From positions 5,952,001 through 6,016,000 of the forward strand of contig NZ_CP109149.1 of NCBI RefSeq assembly GCF_035920345.1: a DNA stretch of 64,000 bases, read 5' to 3'. Below, in pieces: positions 9,356-20,901 of this stretch. Position 1 is the stretch's first letter; the number at the start of each line of letters is the position of its first letter. Origin of the DNA: Nocardia vinacea. Its GTDB lineage: Bacteria > Actinomycetota > Actinomycetes > Mycobacteriales > Mycobacteriaceae. The position numbers were made by a program, and so were the translations under genes. Below the pieces are notes generated by a model. The model had not been told where the DNA came from, did not search any database, and saw only the letters and a list, made by a program, of their open reading frames with translations.

Positions 9356-10833
9356 TGACCGCCCTCCTGATTCGTTGCCTTCGGTATGCCCTGGGCGGAT
9401 TCGGCTGGCCGCGAACTGGCATGTGCTGCGGCCGCCCCGGGATCGTTCGGCTTCGTCGAGCTCTGCGCCACCGCAGGCAGGTCGGGGTCGTCCGGCGCAG
9501 ACGCGGAATCCGCCGCACGCTGCGCCAACGCGGGCAGGTCGGGAGCGTTCGGCATGGGCTCGGAATCCGCCGCGTTCGTTTCCGTCGCGGACAGGCCCGA
9601 ATCGGCCGCGGGCAGGTTCGAATCAGCCGCAGACAAGCCGGATTCCGCTGCGCGCAGGCCGGAATCGACTGCGCCGGAACCGGGCTCCAGCGGAAACATG
9701 ACGGTGACCGCGGTGTGGCCAGGCTCGGACTCGACCGCCATTGTGCCGCCCTGCTGTTCGACGCGACCGCGCATGGCGGCCAGACCGAAGGTGCCCGTTG
9801 GCGGGCGGTCAAGCACCGACGGATCGATGCCCATGCCGTCGTCGACCACGTCGAGGTACACATCGGTATCGGAGTACGTCAGGGTCAACCGCATCCGGCT
9901 CGCGTCCGCATGGCGCACCACGTTCGAGATCGCCCCCTGCGCGATCCGAACCAGTGCCGCCTCGACGGGCATCGGCAGGCGCTCCGGCGTGCCCTCGACG
10001 ACCATCTGGGTGAGCAGTCCCGGAGCCTCGGCGCGTTGACAGATGCGCTCGAGCGCCTGCGCGAGGCTCTGCCCCTCCAGGGCGGCCGGTGTCAATTCCG
10101 CTATCAGCCTGCGGGTTTCGGCCAGATTCTCCGCCGCCGTCTCGCGAGCCAGCTTAATCTGTTGCAGCGCAGGGTGATTCGGCGCTGACTGTTCCGCGGC
10201 GTGCAGCAGCAGCTGAATGCTGCTCAACCCCTGCGCGACGGTGTCGTGGATCTCCTGCGCCAACCGTTCACGCTCGGCCAGTTTGCCCGCGGTGCGCTCC
10301 TGTTCCGCGAGAGTCGCTCGGGTACTGAGCAATTCGTCGATCAGGCGCTGACGTTCGGCGGATTCGCGGAACATCGCCTCGTAGCCCAGCCCGATCCCCA
10401 CCGCGACGGCCGCGCCGATAATCGGACCGATCGCACCCGCCACCGACCAGCCGCGATGCATCCCGAAACCGATCACCGCAACCGCCGTGGCCGCACCGAC
10501 CGCGAGCAGACTCCACGGCCGTGGCAGCAGGTGCAGGTAGAGGAAGAAAACACCGAATGCGAGGTATCCGGCATCGGGTGCGAGCACCACGAGGCCGAGC
10601 CACAGCACCGTAAGCGCCGCCAACCAGATGCGGACGCCCGCCGGGCGGCGACCGACCAACGCACCGGCGAAGTACACGACCAGGAATGCCGCGGTCAGTG
10701 TGACGACGCCGAGCGGATGTCCGGCGCCCGGCAGCAGTGCGCGCACCGCGACCACCACGGCCAGCGTCGTCACCAGCACATGCAGCCCCAACCGCAGCGC
10801 GGTGAAGACAGGCGTGAACGGCGACGAATGCAC
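9352..10833 (-). CDS. Membrane sensor histidine kinase (HisKA_3 type) with repeat-rich tail
   Basis: A 493-residue sensor kinase. The first ~160 residues are strongly hydrophobic with several membrane helices and a short cytoplasmic link. The dimerisation/phospho-acceptor helix reads AERERLAQEIHDTVAQGLSS with the conserved HD pair, typical of NarL-type kinases. The ATPase domain shows QGAISNVVRHADASR (N box), VVDDGMGIDP (G1) and GTFGLAAMRGRVEQQGG (G2). After the ATPase domain, near residue 390, comes a ~100-residue Ala/Asp/Ser/Pro-rich extension containing four heptads of the form A-x-[DE]-S-x-L-x and a repeated DLPA[LV]AQ. Family members normally end shortly after the ATPase domain, so the tail is an addition of unknown role. 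It is encoded first in a coupled pair with the response regulator. Confidence 0.93.
   Translation of the reverse strand: MHSSPFTPVFTALRLGLHVLVTTLAVVVAVRALLPGAGHPLGVVTLTAAFLVVYFAGALVGRRPAGVRIWLAALTVLWLGLVVLAPDAGYLAFGVFFLYLHLLPRPWSLLAVGAATAVAVIGFGMHRGWSVAGAIGPIIGAAVAVGIGLGYEAMFRESAERQRLIDELLSTRATLAEQERTAGKLAERERLAQEIHDTVAQGLSSIQLLLHAAEQSAPNHPALQQIKLARETAAENLAETRRLIAELTPAALEGQSLAQALERICQRAEAPGLLTQMVVEGTPERLPMPVEAALVRIAQGAISNVVRHADASRMRLTLTYSDTDVYLDVVDDGMGIDPSVLDRPPTGTFGLAAMRGRVEQQGGTMAVESEPGHTAVTVMFPLEPGSGAVDSGLRAAESGLSAADSNLPAADSGLSATETNAADSEPMPNAPDLPALAQRAADSASAPDDPDLPAVAQSSTKPNDPGAAAAHASSRPAESAQGIPKATNQEGGQ
9589..9672 (-). repeat. Four tandem 21-bp units encoding heptads in the kinase tail
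   Basis: Within the 3' end of the histidine kinase gene, four 21-bp units encode AVDSGLR, AAESGLS, AADSNLP and AADSGLS. A degenerate fifth unit (ATETNAADS) follows. The DNA units are similar but not identical, consistent with old slippage or duplication. Confidence 0.75.
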
Positions 10834-10963
10834 TTAGCCAGCTTATGTGCGGCTATCCGGGCGGCATCCATCGAAAGGCGTAAAACACCGACCAACCTTC
10901 GATCGGGATGCATTCCTCCGCGTGCGCGATGGCATGGGAGCCGGCGCACGGCAGGGTGATGGC

Positions 10964-12022
10964 ATGTTCGTCGCACTCCGGGATCTGCGGGCCGCACGCG
11001 GCCGTTTTCTGCTCATCACGCTGGTCGTCACCCTGGTGGCGCTGCTGGTGAGTTTCCTCAGCGGTCTCACCGCCGGACTCGCGCACCAGAACATCTCGGC
11101 CATCGAAGCGATCCACGCCGATGCCCTTGTCTTCGCCGATAACGGCGCGGCCCCTTCCTTCGACGCCTCCGCACTGACCGAGCAGCAGGTCGAGACCTGG
11201 CAGGCGGCTGCGGGCTCCGTGGATCCGATCGGCATCAGCCGGACGGAGGGCGCGGTGTCGGGTCCGGGTGCGACCAAACCCGCCCAGGTCGCGCTGTTCG
11301 GCACTACCGGAACCGCATTTGGCAACCGCGTCGCAACCGATTCCGGCACCGTCGTGCTCAGCACCGGCGCGGCCAAGGCCCTCGATGCCATCGTCGCTGA
11401 CACCGTCACACTCGGCACGGGTACCTTCCGGGTGGCCGCCGTCCAGGGCGACGACTGGTACAGCCACACCCCAGTCGTCTGGATGACGCCCACCGACTGG
11501 CAATCGGTGAGTCCACGCGGCGGCACCGCCACGGTGCTCGCGGTATCCGGCATCCCGAATACCGCCTCCGTCAACGCATCTGCGCATACGACCTCGACCA
11601 GCGTCTCCGGATCGCTGTCGGCATTGAGTTCCTACAAGGCCGAAAACGGTTCGCTGACGCTGATGACCGTGCTGCTGTTCGCCATCTCGGCCTTGGTGAT
11701 CGGCGCGTTCTTCACTGTGTGGACGGTGCAGCGCATGCCCGATATCGCGACCTTGAAGGCGCTCGGTGCGACATCCGGCGCACTGGTCCGCGACGCCCTT
11801 GCCCAAGCGACAATTGTGCTGACCGCGGGCGTCGCGGTCGGACTCGGAATCACCGTAGCCGCAGCAACATTCATGGGTGACGCGCCGCCCTTCGTGCTCA
11901 GCCTCTCGACAACCCTGTTCCCCGCAGCGGCCCTGATCGTCCTCGGTCTGCTCGGCGCGGCCTTCGCCCTGCGCTTCCTGTTCACCACCGACCCGCTGAC
12001 CGCGCTCGGTTCGGCCCGCTGA
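10964..12022 (+). CDS. ABC transporter permease, FtsX/MacB type
   Basis: A 352-residue permease if started at ATG 10964 (MFVALRDLRAARGRFLL), which follows a GCAGGG sequence. An in-frame upstream extension to 10847 is possible but lacks membrane character. One N-terminal membrane helix (LLITLVVTLVALLVSFLSG) is followed by a ~220-residue extracytoplasmic region, then three C-terminal helices around LMTVLLFAISALVIGAFFTVW, ATIVLTAGVAVGLGITVAA and FPAAALIVLGLLGAAFALRFL. This 1+3 layout is the FtsX/MacB permease fold. It is followed 16 bp later by its ATPase and is divergent from the two-component system. It probably exports or extracts a hydrophobic or antimicrobial compound; the substrate is unknown. 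Confidence 0.88.
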   Translation: MFVALRDLRAARGRFLLITLVVTLVALLVSFLSGLTAGLAHQNISAIEAIHADALVFADNGAAPSFDASALTEQQVETWQAAAGSVDPIGISRTEGAVSGPGATKPAQVALFGTTGTAFGNRVATDSGTVVLSTGAAKALDAIVADTVTLGTGTFRVAAVQGDDWYSHTPVVWMTPTDWQSVSPRGGTATVLAVSGIPNTASVNASAHTTSTSVSGSLSALSSYKAENGSLTLMTVLLFAISALVIGAFFTVWTVQRMPDIATLKALGATSGALVRDALAQATIVLTAGVAVGLGITVAAATFMGDAPPFVLSLSTTLFPAAALIVLGLLGAAFALRFLFTTDPLTALGSAR

Positions 12023-12038
12023 TTATTCGGAGCTCCGC

Positions 12039-12767
12039 ATGACCATCGCGACCATGATGAAAACCGCTCTCACCGTACGCGAAACAACCCTCACCTACCC
12101 GGACGGCGCGGGTCGCCTCACCGCACTGAACCAGGTGAACCTGCACGTTACCGGCGGCACCATCGCCGCAATCACCGGCCCCTCCGGCTCCGGAAAATCC
12201 AGCCTGCTCGCCGTAGTCTCCACCCTGATCCGCCCCGACTCCGGTCGGATAACGCTCGAAACTTCCAACGGCACAGTCGATCTCACCACCCTCACACGCC
12301 GCGAAGCCGCCGCCGTGCGCCGCTCGTCCATCGGCATCGTCTTCCAGCAGCCGAACCTGATCCCCGCCTTGACCGCCGTCGAACAACTAGAAGCCATGTC
12401 CCACCTCGGCCAGCGCCTGTTCACCTCCCCCACCCGACGCCGCGAAACCCGGACCAAGGCAATGGAATTACTCGACGCCGTCGGCCTCGCCGACCAACAC
12501 GCCAAACGCCCCGCCCAACTCTCCGGCGGCCAACGCCAACGCGTCAACATAGCCCGCGCCCTGATGAACGATCCGGCCCTCCTGGTCATCGACGAACCAA
12601 CCAGCGCCCTCGACACCGAACGCGGCACCGCCATAATCGAACTGATCGTCACCATGGCCCGCACCCACGAGGCCGCCACCCTCCTGGTAACCCACGACCA
12701 CACCCACCTCCATCAAATGAACGCCGTCTACCGCATGATCGACGGCACCCTCACCCCGATCCTCTGA
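12039..12767 (+). CDS. ABC transporter ATP-binding protein (LolD/MacB type)
   Basis: A 242-residue ATPase that pairs with the preceding permease. Walker A is GPSGSGKSS, the Q-loop region is GIVFQQPNLIPALTAVEQ, the signature is LSGGQRQRVNIARAL, Walker B is LLVIDEPTSALD, and the switch histidine is in LLVTHDHTH. It starts at ATG 12039; a second in-frame ATG-ATG lies at 12054-12059. The gene ends 144 bp before the convergent LysR gene. I see no clear terminator in that gap. Confidence 0.93.
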   Translation: MTIATMMKTALTVRETTLTYPDGAGRLTALNQVNLHVTGGTIAAITGPSGSGKSSLLAVVSTLIRPDSGRITLETSNGTVDLTTLTRREAAAVRRSSIGIVFQQPNLIPALTAVEQLEAMSHLGQRLFTSPTRRRETRTKAMELLDAVGLADQHAKRPAQLSGGQRQRVNIARALMNDPALLVIDEPTSALDTERGTAIIELIVTMARTHEAATLLVTHDHTHLHQMNAVYRMIDGTLTPIL

Positions 12768-12911
12768 ACTCGACATATGGCTCGAGCAAGCCGCGTTCGC
12801 CGCCGCCGACGATCTCTTGCCGAAATAGCTGTAATCCTGATCATCCCGCAGTCGTTGACGACATCTCACCGAGTAACTCTTACCAACTGTCTTGATCAGC
12901 GTCGGCGTTTC

Positions 12912-13841
12912 TCATGAAGGACCCGGTAAACCGAGCAGAACGTTCCGCTGGTCCCGCACCCGAACCTGAATCGCATCGACGACCGCCGCCACCTCCGGCC
13001 TGCGCAATGTCTCGGTGCGAGTGACGAGCCAATAGGTGAGCCGAACGGAGACTTCCTTCCGAAGCACTCGGATCAGGTCGTCGTGACGATCGGCCATAAA
13101 GCAGGGCAGTAAGCCGAGGCCCGCCGCCGCCCGGGTCGCTTCGACGTGCACGAAAACATTGGTGGAAGTTACCGATTCACGCATCGCAGGCGCGAAACTG
13201 GAGGCCAGGTCCAAGTCATCCACCTGCAGCATGGAATCGATGAAGTAGACCAACGAATGACGCGCGAGATCCCCTATCGCCGTCGGTGTTCCGTGTTCAC
13301 GGAGATAGTCGCGCGAACCGTAGAGCCCGAGACAATAATCGGCCAATCGAATTGCCCTGGCGCGGTGCACTTGCGGCTCACCCACCACCACTTCGATATC
13401 CAGACCCGAACGCTGCTGGGACGCGCGACGGGTCGCCGCCACGATCTCGACGGCGATCTTCGGATGCCGCCGCTGCACCTCGGCGGCGGCCGGTGCGGCC
13501 ATATAGGCACTGAATCCGTCGGTCGCCGAAATCCGAACCACCCCCTCCAGTACCCGCATGCCATCGGCACCGGTAGCCAGCGACTTGACCGCGGATTCCA
13601 CCGCCTCCGCCGCCGCCAACGCCTCCCGCCCGAGATCGGTCAGCTCCCAACCACCGGTCACCCGAGTGAGCACCCGCCCGCCCAGCGTCTGCTCCAGTGC
13701 GGCAATGCGGCGCGAGATGGTGGTGTGGTTGATCCCGAGCTCCTCGGCGGCCGAAACGAAGCGCCCGGAGCGCCCGACGGCGAGCAGAACCAGCAGATCA
13801 TCCGCGCTGGGGCGGTTGGGGCCCGAGGCAGGCGGACTCAT
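12912..13841 (-). CDS. LysR-family transcriptional regulator
   Basis: A 309-residue LysR regulator when started at ATG 13841 (MSPPASGPNRPSADDLLVLL). The ORF extends to ATG 13901, but the upstream 20 residues are not LysR-like and 13841 gives the usual N-terminus. The helix-turn-helix is SAAEELGINHTTISRRIAALEQ at about residues 30-52, and the effector-binding domain follows to residue ~300. It is divergent from the MHS-type transporter at 13983, the standard arrangement for a LysR activator and its target, so it probably controls the transporter plus 3-hydroxybutyrate dehydrogenase pair. A palindrome sits directly upstream of its start. Confidence 0.9.
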   Translation of the reverse strand: MSPPASGPNRPSADDLLVLLAVGRSGRFVSAAEELGINHTTISRRIAALEQTLGGRVLTRVTGGWELTDLGREALAAAEAVESAVKSLATGADGMRVLEGVVRISATDGFSAYMAAPAAAEVQRRHPKIAVEIVAATRRASQQRSGLDIEVVVGEPQVHRARAIRLADYCLGLYGSRDYLREHGTPTAIGDLARHSLVYFIDSMLQVDDLDLASSFAPAMRESVTSTNVFVHVEATRAAAGLGLLPCFMADRHDDLIRVLRKEVSVRLTYWLVTRTETLRRPEVAAVVDAIQVRVRDQRNVLLGLPGPS

Positions 13842-13842
13842 T

Positions 13843-13858
13843 TCTGCATTCTTGCAGA
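13843..13858. promoter_or_regulatory. Candidate LysR operator palindrome
   Basis: TCTGCATTCTTGCAGA is a perfect 6-4-6 inverted repeat immediately upstream of the preferred LysR start and 125 bp before the transporter ATG. Its position and the LysR-typical T-N11-A spacing make it a candidate binding site for autoregulation and control of the divergent promoter. If the longer LysR start were used it would be intragenic. Confidence 0.5.
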
Positions 13859-13982
13859 CACGCACTGCACAACTGGTCATTGCGGCCGAAGATATGTGCA
13901 CGAATACTCGTTCTGACCACGAAATGTGGGGGCCGTCACATCTTGTTGCCAGATATGGCCCCGGTCATGAAGGAGATGTTCG

Positions 13983-15392
13983 ATGAGCGTGCGCGATGCA
14001 ATGCGGCCGACGGGAAACGATCCCGGCGGGATACCGGCCGGACTGAGGCGGGTGGTGGCCGCGTCCATGGCCGGCACCGTGGTCGAGTGGTACGAGTTCT
14101 TCCTCTACGGCACGGCCGCGACGCTCGTCTTCAGCAAGGTGTTCTTCGCCAAGGGCACCAGCGATCTCGACGCGATCCTCGCCGCCTTCATCACCTACGC
14201 CGTCGGCTTCGCCGCACGTCCGTTGGGCGGCGTCGTCTTCGGACATTTCGGTGACAAATACGGCCGCAAGAAGCTACTGCAGTTCAGTCTGGTGCTGGTC
14301 GGTGCCGCGACCTTCCTCATGGGCTGTCTGCCGACCTTCGCCCAAATCGGTTATTGGGCACCGACATTGCTGGTGGTCCTGCGATTCATCCAGGGTTTCG
14401 CGGTCGGCGGCGAATGGGGTGGCGCGGTACTGCTCGTGGCCGAACACAGTCCGAACTCCAGGCGCGGATTCTGGGCGAGCTGGCCACAGGCCGGGGTGCC
14501 GGTGGGAAATATGTTGGCGACGGTCGCTTTGCTGGCATTGACCTCGACGCTGTCCGACGCCGCCTTCCTGAGCTGGGGTTGGCGCGTGGCATTCTGGTTG
14601 TCTGCGGTGGTCGTGCTGGTCGGGTACTACATCCGCACCAAGGTCACCGACGCACCCATTTTCGTTGCGGCACAGCAGGAAATCGAACAGATCAAGTCCG
14701 ATTCGCTCAGTGTCGTCGAGGTGCTGCGGCGCTACCCGCGCGGCGTATTCACCGCCATGGGGCTGCGATTCGGCGAGAATATCCTCTACTACCTGGTGGT
14801 CACCTTCACCATCACCTATCTCAAGGTGCAGGTGCATGTCGACACCAAGGTCATCCTCTGGTGGCTGCTGGCCGCACATGCCGTGCACTTCTTCATGATT
14901 CCGTTGGCGGGCAATCTCTCCGATCGTTTCGGCAGACGGCCGGTGTATCTGGTCGGCGCGCTCACTGCGGGCACCTGGGGCTTCTTCGCTTTCCCGATGA
15001 TGGACAGCGGCCACAACGCGATCATTATGTCCGCGATCATTATCGGCCTGGTATTCCATGCCTTCATGTATGCGGGCCAGCCCGCGATCATGGCCGAGAT
15101 GTTCCCCACCCGGATGCGGTATTCCGGTGTCTCCCTCGGTTATCAGGTCACCTCGATCGTGGCCGGATCGCTCGCCCCGATCATCGCCGTGCGCTTGCTC
15201 AATACCTACAAGTCCGCGGTCCCGATCGCCCTGTATTTGGCTGCGGCCGCGGCGATTACCGCGATCGCCGTCCTGTTCGCCCGCGAAACGAAGGGCATAA
15301 CCCTGGAGAGCATCGACACCGCCGACGCGGAAACCCTTGCCGCACAGAGCCCGGCAGCGCGAGCCGAAACCCTACGAGTGGAGCTCACATGA
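13983..15392 (+). CDS. MFS transporter, metabolite:H+ symporter (MHS) family
   Basis: A 469-residue, 12-helix transporter of the ProP/ShiA/KgtP (metabolite:H+ symporter) type. The N-terminus has AGTVVEWYEFFLYGTAATLVF, and the loop motif GGVVFGHFGDKYGRKKLL is the sugar-porter/MHS signature between helices 2 and 3. FIQGFAVGGEWGGAVLLVAE is the family's fourth-helix motif, and the second half repeats the loop as GNLSDRFGRRPVYLVG. An AAGGAG ribosome-binding site precedes ATG 13983. Downstream, coupled through a small linker ORF, is 3-hydroxybutyrate dehydrogenase, so uptake of 3-hydroxybutyrate or a related small acid is the best inference. MHS members also carry dicarboxylates, shikimate and betaines, so substrate is not proven. 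Confidence 0.9.
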   Translation: MSVRDAMRPTGNDPGGIPAGLRRVVAASMAGTVVEWYEFFLYGTAATLVFSKVFFAKGTSDLDAILAAFITYAVGFAARPLGGVVFGHFGDKYGRKKLLQFSLVLVGAATFLMGCLPTFAQIGYWAPTLLVVLRFIQGFAVGGEWGGAVLLVAEHSPNSRRGFWASWPQAGVPVGNMLATVALLALTSTLSDAAFLSWGWRVAFWLSAVVVLVGYYIRTKVTDAPIFVAAQQEIEQIKSDSLSVVEVLRRYPRGVFTAMGLRFGENILYYLVVTFTITYLKVQVHVDTKVILWWLLAAHAVHFFMIPLAGNLSDRFGRRPVYLVGALTAGTWGFFAFPMMDSGHNAIIMSAIIIGLVFHAFMYAGQPAIMAEMFPTRMRYSGVSLGYQVTSIVAGSLAPIIAVRLLNTYKSAVPIALYLAAAAAITAIAVLFARETKGITLESIDTADAETLAAQSPAARAETLRVELT

Positions 15393-15502
15393 GCGAGCGC
15401 AGCGAGCGAACAAAAGGGACAGCCGAGCGCAGCGAGCGAACGACAGGCACAGCCGAGCGCTCGGTCATGACGGAACCGAGCGCCGGCGAGGTGCAGTCAT
15501 GA
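15389..15502 (+). CDS. 37-codon bridging ORF, Ser-Glu-Arg repeat peptide
   Basis: A short ORF that begins at an ATG overlapping the transporter stop (ATGA, 15389-15392) and ends at a TGA overlapping the start of 3-hydroxybutyrate dehydrogenase (ATGA, 15499-15502). It encodes MSERSERTKGTAERS... with three related Glu-Arg-Ser units and ends ...TEPSAGEVQS. The underlying DNA contains two copies of a ~30-bp unit built on GAGCGCAGCGAGCGAAC. No domain is recognisable. It could simply carry ribosomes from one gene to the next, or be repeat DNA that happens to be open. A second ORF with the same design lies at 22055-22135. Whether a stable peptide is made is unknown. Confidence 0.5.
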   Translation: MSERSERTKGTAERSERTTGTAERSVMTEPSAGEVQS

Positions 15503-16245
15503 GTGACCTGAACGGACGTTCCGCCCTGATCACCGGCGGCGCCAGCGGTATCGGCGCTGCCTGCGCCAGAGAGCTCGCGGCACGCGGCGCCACCGTCACC
15601 ATCGCCGATATCGACGACGTGGGCGCGAAGGCACTTGCGAGCGAGGTAAATGGAAAGGCTTGGGCCGTCGACCTTCTCGACATCCACGCATTGGAACAAC
15701 TCACCTTGGATGTGGACATCCTGGTGAACAACGCCGGTGTACAGAGCATCAACCCGATCGAAGACTTCCCGCCGGAGCGATTCCGGAACCTGATGGCCCT
15801 CATGGTCGAAGCGCCGTTCCTGCTCATCCGCGCGGCACTGCCGCAGATGTATCGGCGGGGCTTCGGCCGGATCATCAATCTGTCCTCGGTGCACGGATTG
15901 CGCGCGTCCGAATACAAGGTCGCGTATGTGACGGCCAAGCACGCACTCGAGGGCCTGTCCAAGGTGACCGCGCTCGAGGGCGGTCGCCACGGTGTCACGA
16001 GCAATTGCGTCAGTCCCGGCTATGTCCGAACGCCGCTGGTGGACAAGCAGATTGCCGATCAGGCCAAGGCGCACGGCATCGACGAGCAGGAGGTGCTGGA
16101 GCGGGTGCTGCTCACCGAGAGCGCGATCAAGCGCCTCGTGGAGCCGGAAGAGGTTGCGTCACTGGTGGGTTGGCTCGCCTCGCCGAATGCGGGCATGGTC
16201 ACCGGCGCGTCCTACACCATGGACGGCGGCTGGACCGCGCGGTGA
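15499..16245 (+). CDS. 3-hydroxybutyrate dehydrogenase (SDR family)
   Basis: A 248-residue classical short-chain dehydrogenase. The NAD-binding motif is ITGGASGIGAACA, followed by NNAGVQ, the catalytic serine in INLSSVHGLRAS and the YVTAK catalytic Tyr/Lys pair. The segments HVNAGVQ-like VNNAGVQSINPIEDFP, SPGYVRTPLVDKQI and the C-terminal GASYTMDGGWTAR match bacterial D-3-hydroxybutyrate dehydrogenases, which oxidise (R)-3-hydroxybutyrate to acetoacetate with NAD+. ATG 15499 overlaps the stop of the preceding linker ORF. Together with the transporter upstream and acetoacetate-CoA ligase at 23460, it completes a 3-hydroxybutyrate to acetoacetyl-CoA route. A strong hairpin lies 14 bp after the stop. 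Confidence 0.88.
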   Translation: MSDLNGRSALITGGASGIGAACARELAARGATVTIADIDDVGAKALASEVNGKAWAVDLLDIHALEQLTLDVDILVNNAGVQSINPIEDFPPERFRNLMALMVEAPFLLIRAALPQMYRRGFGRIINLSSVHGLRASEYKVAYVTAKHALEGLSKVTALEGGRHGVTSNCVSPGYVRTPLVDKQIADQAKAHGIDEQEVLERVLLTESAIKRLVEPEEVASLVGWLASPNAGMVTGASYTMDGGWTAR

Positions 16246-16258
16246 TGCTGTATCTTTG

Positions 16259-16277
16259 GCCGCGCCTTCGGCGCGGC
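16259..16277 (+). terminator. Hairpin terminator after 3-hydroxybutyrate dehydrogenase
   Basis: GCCGCGCC-TTC-GGCGCGGC is a perfect 8-bp stem with a 3-nt loop, starting 14 bp downstream of the dehydrogenase stop. No T tract follows, which is usual for actinobacterial hairpin terminators. Confidence 0.6.
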
Positions 16278-16280
16278 GTG

Positions 16281-16373
16281 TTCGCGGCCCCCGGGTGTCT
16301 CGCGTCCGAGCCGTCGAGACTCGCGCCTGCGGCGCATGCGCTTCGACGACTCGGACGCGAGACGGGCCGCGAA
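16281..16373. repeat. Long palindromic intergenic repeat
   Basis: Two inverted arms form a long imperfect stem. TTCGCGGCCC (16281-16290) pairs with GGGCCGCGAA (16364-16373), and the 21-bp segment 16297-16317 pairs with 16343-16363 with one mismatch. A 6-nt bulge lies on the left side and the loop is about 25 nt. The whole 16246-16570 interval has no gene that I can support. The right arm and its flank (16338-16401) recur as an imperfect direct repeat at 16476-16538. Confidence 0.75.
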
Positions 16374-16538
16374 CGGGTCACTCGTAAGACTCGCTCCGTT
16401 GCGGTCACCGATGGCGGATCGCTCGGCCACCGATGCACACGCGCCGGATGGTCAAGTCCCGCGACTGCTGCACACGCGCTTCGACGACTCGGACGCGAGA
16501 CGGGCCGCGAACGGTCGCTCGTAAGACTCGCTCCGTTG
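16338..16538. repeat. Pair of ~64-bp imperfect direct repeats
   Basis: The segment 16338-16401 recurs at 16476-16538 with one deletion and one or two substitutions, separated by 74 bp. The unit runs from GCGCTTCGACGACTCGG through CGTAAGACTCGCTCCGTTG. The first copy supplies the right arm of the palindrome at 16281-16373. The left arm is missing from the second copy. Confidence 0.75.
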
Positions 16539-16570
16539 GGGCTGGCAGAGGCTTGAGAAGCGGCGGGCGA

Positions 16571-17179
16571 TCAACCCAGCGCAGCCTGAGTCATTGCGGA
16601 CAGCGCCATTCGACGCAGTATCGGCCGGGCCCGGGTGGCGGTGGCATCGGTCGCGCTGTGCGGCGTGGAGTTCATCAGGCCGAAGCCCGCGTGGGCCTGC
16701 ACCCGTGCGGTCTCCTCCGGCAGTTCCGGATGCAACTCCCGCAGCACCGCCACCCAGATCTCGACGTACTGACGCTGGGTGCGCCGCAGTTCGCGCCTGG
16801 GCCCGACCGGCACGTTCTCGAGGTCGCGGTCCTGGATCCGGATGAGTTCGGGCTCGCCGAGCGCGAAGTCCAGATGGAAATCGACCAGCCCGTCCAGCGC
16901 CTCCCGCGCCGACCCGGTCCGCGCCACCACCGCTTTCCCACCGGCGAGCAGCCGCTGACTGACCCCGATGAGCAGTTCGACCAGCAGTGCCTCCTTATTC
17001 GGGAAGTGCCGGTAGACCGCCGGGCCGCTGATCCCGACGGCCGCGCCGAGGTCGTCCAGGCGCATGCCGAGGAACCCACGATCGGCGATGAGCCGGGCAC
17101 CCGCATCCAGCAGCTGCGCCCTACGCTGCAGCTTCAGTTGTTCCCTGCGGGTGGGCGCGACGGGGTCGGTGCTGGTCAC
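16571..17179 (-). CDS. TetR/AcrR-family regulator of the acyl-CoA carboxylase operon
   Basis: A 202-residue TetR regulator. GTG 17179 is chosen because AAAGGAG precedes it at normal spacing; a further GTG at 17197 has no such site. The DNA-binding domain (about 10-60) contains [23 protein letters not shown], the TetR recognition-helix signature. It is divergent from accD1, and the same gene order (TetR next to accD1-accA1-fadE19) occurs in M. tuberculosis around Rv2506-Rv2498c, so it is probably the local repressor, responding to an acyl-CoA or free acid. The intergenic region holds two palindromes that fit TetR operators. Confidence 0.9.
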   Translation of the reverse strand: MTSTDPVAPTRREQLKLQRRAQLLDAGARLIADRGFLGMRLDDLGAAVGISGPAVYRHFPNKEALLVELLIGVSQRLLAGGKAVVARTGSAREALDGLVDFHLDFALGEPELIRIQDRDLENVPVGPRRELRRTQRQYVEIWVAVLRELHPELPEETARVQAHAGFGLMNSTPHSATDATATRARPILRRMALSAMTQAALG

Positions 17180-17210
17180 ACGCGCTCCTTTCAGCACACC
17201 TGGACATCTC

Positions 17211-17228
17211 GGTTAATCAACATTAACC
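17211..17228. promoter_or_regulatory. Palindromic operator candidate 1 (TetR/accD1 divergent region)
   Basis: GGTTAATCAACATTAACC is a perfect 7-4-7 inverted repeat in the 93-bp gap between the divergent TetR gene and accD1. It is the kind of AT-rich palindrome expected for a TetR dimer and overlaps the likely divergent promoters. Confidence 0.55.
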
Positions 17229-17234
17229 TGAATT

Positions 17235-17256
17235 CCAGTTATCGGCGACTAACTGG
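17235..17256. promoter_or_regulatory. Palindromic operator candidate 2 (TetR/accD1 divergent region)
   Basis: CCAGTTA (17235-17241) and TAACTGG (17250-17256) form a perfect 7-bp inverted repeat with an 8-bp spacer, 6 bp after the first palindrome and 16 bp before the accD1 ATG. Two closely spaced sites suggest cooperative binding or separate control of the two promoters. Confidence 0.5.
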
Positions 17257-17272
17257 ATGGCAGGACGGCGTG

Positions 17273-18862
<1,590 letters not shown>

Positions 18863-18867
18863 GCGCG

Positions 18868-20897
<2,030 letters not shown>

Positions 20898-20901
<4 letters not shown>

